DNA from: Desmodus rotundus
Lineage: Eukaryota > Chordata > Mammalia > Chiroptera > Phyllostomidae
DNA length: 64,000 bases
Assembly (NCBI RefSeq): GCF_022682495.2
Contig: NC_071388.1
Coordinates: 15,859,171 to 15,923,170 of the forward strand
Reading direction: 5' to 3'
In this document: positions 58,685-64,000 of the stretch, in pieces
Numbering within the stretch: the first letter of the stretch is position 1
How the letters are laid out: the number at the start of each line of letters is the position of its first letter
Program-made: the position numbers and the translations under genes
Notes under the pieces: generated by a model
What the model was told of the DNA's origin: nothing
Database searches by the model: none
What the model saw: the letters and a program-made list of their open reading frames with translations, nothing else

Positions 58685-60070
58685 TACATTTCTTTTTACC
58701 TTAGGATGAGCTCTTCTTTTCACAGCAGCTGCCATTGAGACTTCACTTGCGTTATAAGATTATATTGTGTGCTTCCACAAATACATGATTTTCTACAAGT
58801 TGTATGCATGTACAACCATTGCACAAACATACACGTGTACCACAAACTGTACAGAACACACATATGGGTTATTATTACAGATAGTAATAATATCTTTGGC
58901 CACTATTTTACTGTGATAGGAAAGTAAACATATAGATCAAAGAATAGAAAAAATAATCTCTTCTTGTTAAAGTAGATGTATATGTGTGTGTGTATGTGTG
59001 TGTGTATGTTTAGCCCTAATGAATAAACAAGTCTATTTGGATATATTTTAGATTTTATATAATCTCAGAAGAGTACCATACTAATTTTAAAAATATTTTC
59101 ATTAAGGTGCATTAATTCAAAGAAAAATGTTCTGTTTAAATATTTTTAACGCCCCACAGTGGTCAGAGAAATGGCACTCAAATCCAGGCTCATCTTTTCA
59201 TAACATTTACCAGACCAAAAGTTCCTTCATGAACTCTGTCAAAAGCAATTATTTCACTATGTTTTGCTAAGAAAAACACCATTCATAAGTTAGACTAATA
59301 GAATATTCTTATTAGGAAGAATAAATGGATATAGTCCATTTTTGAAAGCATGTTTGATAAATATTACAATATTAGGAGAGGCTCAGTGATCCTCTAGCAC
59401 AAACACAATAAATGCTAATGTGAAAACTTCTCAGGGAATTTTTATTTAGTAAATTTGATACCCTGAAGAAAGCAATGAAGTATTTGCTTAGGTCCCTTTC
59501 TATCATTTCTTTCCATTGAATCTGAAAAGGACTGAAATATAAAGTTCATTCTGTACATTTTAGATACTATTGTGCTGTGTTGAATTCATGCCGCCTGGAG
59601 TTCAAGTGGGTCACAGAGAAAATGTAGTTACTCCTTTGACTGAAGTACATTGATGTGTTTTTAAATATATATATATTTTATTATCTCCATTGAGAAATTT
59701 CAAAACAGGTTTCCAAGAAGCAGTTAGATGTACTGAATCCAACATAAGGATACAATACAGCTGAAGAAAGATTCTACGTGGAAGGGTAGTGAGAATTCAT
59801 TTGGAAATAACTCCATGGCAGGTCCCACACAAAAGTGCTTATATAGCCACCAAGGTGACATTGCTGAATGTTGTGTTTAAAAAAGATGTGGACTAACATG
59901 GATAGTATTTCCATCACAGATATACAAGAGGTGTAAATGACCTAAAGACCACAGACAATAGAAATATACATTAATGAGGAAATAATGAGTTTTGAGTACT
60001 TACTATCATTAGTTTCAACAGAACTTATGTATTTGTTGTTTATAAAATTTAATTATTTTTCTCACTGAAA
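58685..60070. other. Unassigned AT-rich sequence with a GT microsatellite
   Basis: A TGTGTGTGTGTATGTGTGTGTGTATG run lies at about 58,983-59,009. Otherwise no gene or repeat recognised. Confidence 0.4.
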
Positions 60071-60071
60071 A

Positions 60072-60236
60072 TGTTTTTTAATGAATTTTACAGAGAGAAA
60101 GAGAGAAAATTGAGAGAGAAAGAAAGACAGAGAGGCATTGATTGGTTGCCTGCCATATGCGCCCCACCTGGGGATGGAACCACGACCCTGTGGTGCACAG
60201 GACGACACTCCAGCCTTTGGACCCTCCCAGCTAGGG
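60072..60236 (-). mobile_element. VES-family SINE, antisense, degraded
   Basis: GAGAGAAAGAAAGACAGAGAGG, CATTGATTGGTTGCCTGCC, CCCCACCTGGGGATGGAACC, GGTGCACAGGACGACACTCC and CCCAGCTAGGG follow the antisense order of the VES subfamily seen at 48,811. The tRNA-like head is partly deleted. Confidence 0.8.
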
Positions 60237-60874
60237 CTATAAAAGTTAATTCTTAACAACATCTGTGCTTACCAGGGAGCTCACCACCATATTCTAGCAA
60301 TGCAAATGCAGGGAGGTTGAAAGGATCAGAGGAGTAGCAAAGTCTTAGTTGGCTGGCACCCTTGGAATTTGGGGTTTCAGCACATCTATGGAGCAGACGC
60401 CCAAAAGCAAACTCCAGACTTTTGTTCCTGGAGTGGCGTGTGAGAATGCCCAAAGCACCCTCAGGATACGGCTATATCTGGCTTCAACTGCCAAGAACTG
60501 TGGGTGATAAGCAAACTGCGTGACCTGGGTTTCTGCTAAGAACCTTGCTTAGCAACCCGTCTGAAGGAAGTTGATACCAGAATGCTTCCTCATAGCTTCA
60601 CCCTCCAGCTTCACACATTCCACTCCATCTCTAAGGGAAAAAAATCGTGACACTAATGACCCACTGCGGCCATTTACAAGAGAAGGAGGACAAAGCTTTA
60701 TTCTTAACTGTGTTAGAAATAGCAATAGAACTAGAGTGGGGACTCATATAAATGAAGGAATATAATCATAACCTAAGGAAAGGGAACCTAGAGAGGTATA
60801 CAATGTACTTAAAATTATTATGGTATGACTCAATGTTTAAATTACTTTGGTTTGGTTCATGCTTCAGAATTTTT
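60237..60874. other. Unassigned sequence
   Basis: GC content is nearer average than in the flanks. Short frames on both strands have no support. Confidence 0.35.
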
Positions 60875-61108
60875 GTTCTAATTCAATCTTTATTGTATTT
60901 TTTTCCTGTTTCCATTTAATCCCCTTATATCTCCTCCCCCTGGCAATCACCACACTGTTGTCCATGTCCATGAGTCCTTTCTCTGTTTTGCCCAATCCCT
61001 CCACCCCCTCACCCACTCCCACTAGCTGTCCTCCTGCTCTCTGTCTATGAGTCTGTCCCCATTTGCTTTGTTAGTTCAGTTTGTCCATTCGATTCCACAT
61101 ATGAGAGA
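60875..61108 (-). mobile_element. Bat L1 3' region, antisense
   Basis: TTTATTGTATTTTTTTCCTG, a C-rich block, ACACTGTTGTCCATGTCC, TATGAGTCTGTCCCC and TTCCACATATGAGAGAAATT are the reverse complement of the young L1 3' UTR and ORF2 end. Confidence 0.8.
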
Positions 61109-61109
61109 A

Positions 61110-61860
61110 ATTAACACAGTGGATTTCATTTAAGTTTCAAAGTTTTCCTGAGCATAAGATCTCCCTGATTCTTATGGTATCCTACTGAATACTTTCACTG
61201 CCCTACATATTATCTGTGCTCCACCTGTTTATCTTTCCCTCCTTCCTGACCCCTGGCAACTACTGACCTTTTCCTGTCTCTGAAGTTTTACCTTTTCCTG
61301 AATGTGCTATAGTTAGAAACACACAGTGTGCAGTCTTCTCAGATTGCCTTCTTTCCTTAGTCATATGCATTAAAGGCTCCTCTATGATTTTCACGGCCTG
61401 CTAGTGCTTTTCTTTTTAGTGCTGAATAACATTCCATTGTCTGGGTGTACCACAATGTACTTATCCATTTACCCACTGGAAAGCATTTCACTTGCTTTCA
61501 AGTAATGGCAATTTTGAATAAAACTGTTCAAACATCTGTGCACCAGTTTCTGTGAAAATAAATGTTCAACTTTTTTCATAAACACCAAAGAGCACAACTA
61601 TTGGATTGTCAGGTAATAGCATGTTTAATTTTGTAAGAAATAGCCAAACCGCCCTCCAAAGTAGCTGTTCTATTTTACGTTTCCACCAGCAACAAACGAG
61701 AGTTCATGTTGTTCCACACGTTTGCCAGCTTTGGTGATGTCGGCCTTCTGGATTTTTGTGATTCTAATACGTGAGCAGTGGCATCTCACTGCTGTTTAAA
61801 TTTTCAATTCCCTAGAGACATATAAGGTTGAACATCTTCCATATGTTTCTATATGGTTAT
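61110..61860 (-). mobile_element. L1M 3' region, antisense
   Basis: TACTTTCACTGCCCTACATATTATC, CCCTGGCAACTACTGACC, GATTGCCTTCTTTCCTTAG, TAACATTCCATTGTCTGGGTG, AACTATTGGATTGTCAGG and TTTCCACCAGCAACAAACG are the same L1 region and order as 34,192-35,445, without the nested insertions. Confidence 0.85.
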
Positions 61861-61959
61861 ACATGTTCCAATATACTGTTATCATTTTAAACAAACTGAT
61901 TATTAGTTAAATCAATTAAAAATAAAAATGTTCTTAATTTAACTTCACTTATTCCTAGT

Positions 61960-63800
61960 CCAATAGTCTTCCTTTCTTTATGTAAATAAAGTTTGTGACA
62001 TATATCATTTTGCTTTTCTCTAAAGAGCTTCCTTTAACATTTCTTGTAGCAGGTCTACCAGTAACAGATTCCCTCAATTTTTGTTCATCTCAGAAGGTCT
62101 TTATTTCCTCTTAATATATGAAGGTAATTTTTCAAGGTATAGAGTTCCGCATTGCTGTTTTTGTTTCTTTTCTCTATTTACACTTTAAATATCACATTCC
62201 ACTGTCTTCTTGTTAGCATAGCTTCTGAATAGAAGTTGAATGTAACTATTATATTTATTCCTCTAAAGGTTAGGTGTTTTTCCCCTCAGCTTCTTTCAAG
62301 ACTTTTCCGTGATTGTTGCTATTTTTGTAGTTTGAATCGCCTACATGTAGTTTTTCTGCTTTTTTTTTTTCTTACACAGTGTACCATGAGCTTCCTGGTC
62401 CTGTGGTTTGGTATCTGACATTCATTTGGGGGAAATTTCAGTCATTATTTCAAATACCGTTTTTGTCCCTTTCTCTATTCTTTTTCTGGTATTGCCAATG
62501 CCTGTCTGTTGCACGTTTTTGTAGTTGTTCCCAGTTCGTGAATATCCTACTCTTTTTTCAGTTGTTTTTCTCTTTGCTTTTCAGTTTTAGAAGTTCCTAC
62601 AGAGACACCCTCAAGCTCGAACATTCTTTCCAATGTCCAAACAACTAAACACCCATCAAAGGCTTTCTTCATCTCTGTTACAGTGTTCTCTGTTTTCAGC
62701 ATTTTGGGGGATGTCTTTCTTAGTACTCCTATCTCCCAGCTGACAATGTCCCTATGTTCCTGAGGGCCATCTATTTTATCCATTAAGGCCTTCAGCATAT
62801 TAACGGATTTGTTTTAAATCTCCAGGGAGTCTGTTTCTAATGCTTATTCTAATTTTAATTTTTTTACTTCTCTAATATCTTGTACTGTTTTTCCTGATGG
62901 CCAGATATGATGTACTGGCTCAAAGGAGCTACTGTAAGTAGTCTTTTAGTAAAGTTATAATAAGGTGTGGGGGGGGAGGAAAGTATTTTTTTTTCATCCT
63001 GTAGTTAGATCATGGTTGTTCAGTGACCTTGTGCCATAGATTATAAACCTGACGTGTGCTTCTCAGCACCCCCTCCCTTAGGTGGACAGTGAGGGCCAGG
63101 ATGGGTATGTTCCTCCTCCCAAGTGAGAGGGAACAGGGAACTGGGGTTGGATATTCCCCTCGCCCCGAGTCAGTTAGGCTCTGATAAAATTGTCAGCAGT
63201 GAGGCTCTGTCTAAATAGTTTCTCCTGAGGACAGGCCATGTTAAGAAGCACAAAGTGCTGTGGCTTTTTTCAAAATGGATCCTTTTGCTCTCCCTCTGCT
63301 GGGAGCATAAGGATACTTTTCTTGGGTGTTCGCTGTAAGACCATGTGAAGAACTGGCACAGCTCCAGGAAGTGAAACTCAGAAAAGTATGGAGAAAAAAA
63401 ATCCCTGAGCTTGCAGATACCTATATAAGAACTACTAGAATTGAAACACAAAGAGAAAAACTGAAAACATCAGAAAAACTCCCTGATGACTGGATTGACC
63501 TGCAGATCTTATCTCTTAGATTTGTCAACACCGAGCCTCCAGCAACTCTTCAATCACAATTCAGGTTTCTTACCCAGACACCGCTTTCCAAGGGTTTCCG
63601 CCCTGTTGAAGTAAGTTCTGTTTTTCTGTGTTTGCCTGTTGGTCTCTCCAATTTGAGGGGCTGTGGTTTATCCTATGATTTCATGTTTCTCATGTATCTA
63701 AGAAGAACTGTTCTTTTTTTTATTTTTTTCAATTTGTTCAGCTTTTTCCTTGTTAGGGTGGAGTGACAACTTCCAGGCTTCTTCCATGACAGACTGGATC
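61960..63800 (-). mobile_element. L1M-type LINE, antisense, non-ORF2 (5') region
   Basis: A 1.8-kb stretch that I recognise as a mammal-wide antisense repeat: ACATTTCTTGTAGCAGGTC, TCAGAAGGTCTTTATTTCC, TGTGGTTTGGTATCTGACATTC, TTTCAGTTTTAGAAGTTCC, CAGATATGATGTACTGGC, TTTCTCCTGAGGACAGGCC, GGTCTCTCCAATTTGAGGGGC and GGAGTGACAACTTCCAGGC. I place it in the 5' region of an old L1 from memory. The 146-codon plus-strand frame at 63,326-63,766 lies within it and is an antisense shadow. Confidence 0.6.
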
Positions 63801-64000
63801 CTGGACTACTGTTTTTGTTTCTCAGTTTTCTATTGTTCATTGCAGAGTTTTCAAGTAATATGTGTTCAACAAACATTTTTAAATTTACTTATAATTGTGT
63901 GACTTTATTGTCAAGGGTAATATATATTATGATTAGAGATGTGTTTATTTGACAGTGAGTTGATATTTCAATAATGGAGAAGTTGAAGAACACTCATTGA
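63801..64000. other. Unassigned AT-rich end of window
   Basis: Nothing recognisable. Confidence 0.4.

Noticed and set aside
63326..63766. Longest open frame in the window, 146 codons, plus strand
   Set aside because: It lies inside an antisense L1M-type repeat block; no domain is visible and the frame is a shadow.
1..64000. CRISPR array, bacterial operon or phage system
   Set aside because: No regularly spaced direct repeats, no dense coding and no ribosome binding sites. The repeats are eukaryotic transposons and microsatellites.

Overview
This window looks like AT-rich, intergenic or intronic nuclear DNA from a mammal, most likely a bat. The main evidence is six copies of a roughly 200-bp tRNA-derived SINE. 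It starts CCCTGGCTGGTGTGGCT, has an internal stretch AGGCAACCACACATTGAT and ends in a pyrimidine-rich plus A-rich tail. I recognise this as the VES family of yangochiropteran bats. Young L1 3' ends, a mariner-type element and hAT-type elements agree with this. MIR, L2, MER5-like, MLT1-like and L1M-type fragments are the usual ancient mammalian background. There is no bacterial operon structure, CRISPR array or complete protein-coding gene. Repeat family names are from memory and were not checked against a library.

Layout. 0-12 kb: an antisense L1 fragment, a large unassigned stretch with one coding-like oddity (2.44-3.06 kb), an inverted pair of L1 3' ends (4.5-5.07 kb), AT/GT microsatellites, a hAT MITE (6.87 kb), and a weak exon candidate (7.67 kb). 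12-24 kb: the best single exon candidate (12,218-12,342, minus), then L2, MIR, MER5-like and old L1 fragments and a 41-bp tandem duplication. 24-31 kb: an MLT1-like LTR, an L1 3' UTR, a VES SINE, an LTR-like segment, two L1 tails around a perfect hairpin, and a long L2. 33-37 kb: a candidate terminal exon on the minus strand, then a nested pile of transposons: antisense L1 split by a mariner, itself split by a hAT element, plus two VES SINEs with target-site duplications. 37-49 kb: L2 fragments, two LTR-like elements, a strong CTCF motif (40.73 kb), a plus-strand exon candidate (46.08 kb) and two VES SINEs. 49-64 kb: mostly L1 pieces in both orientations, a gamma-type ERV LTR, a palindromic MITE and a degraded VES SINE.

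Open reading frames are short and mostly explained by repeats or chance. Four segments combine canonical splice dinucleotides with exactly one open frame. I list them as candidate exons of unidentified genes at low to moderate confidence; none was matched to a named protein. I did not find a previously undescribed biological system. The items most worth a second look are the candidate exons, the nested transposon pile with its relative dating, and the CTCF-like motif carried by a VES SINE.
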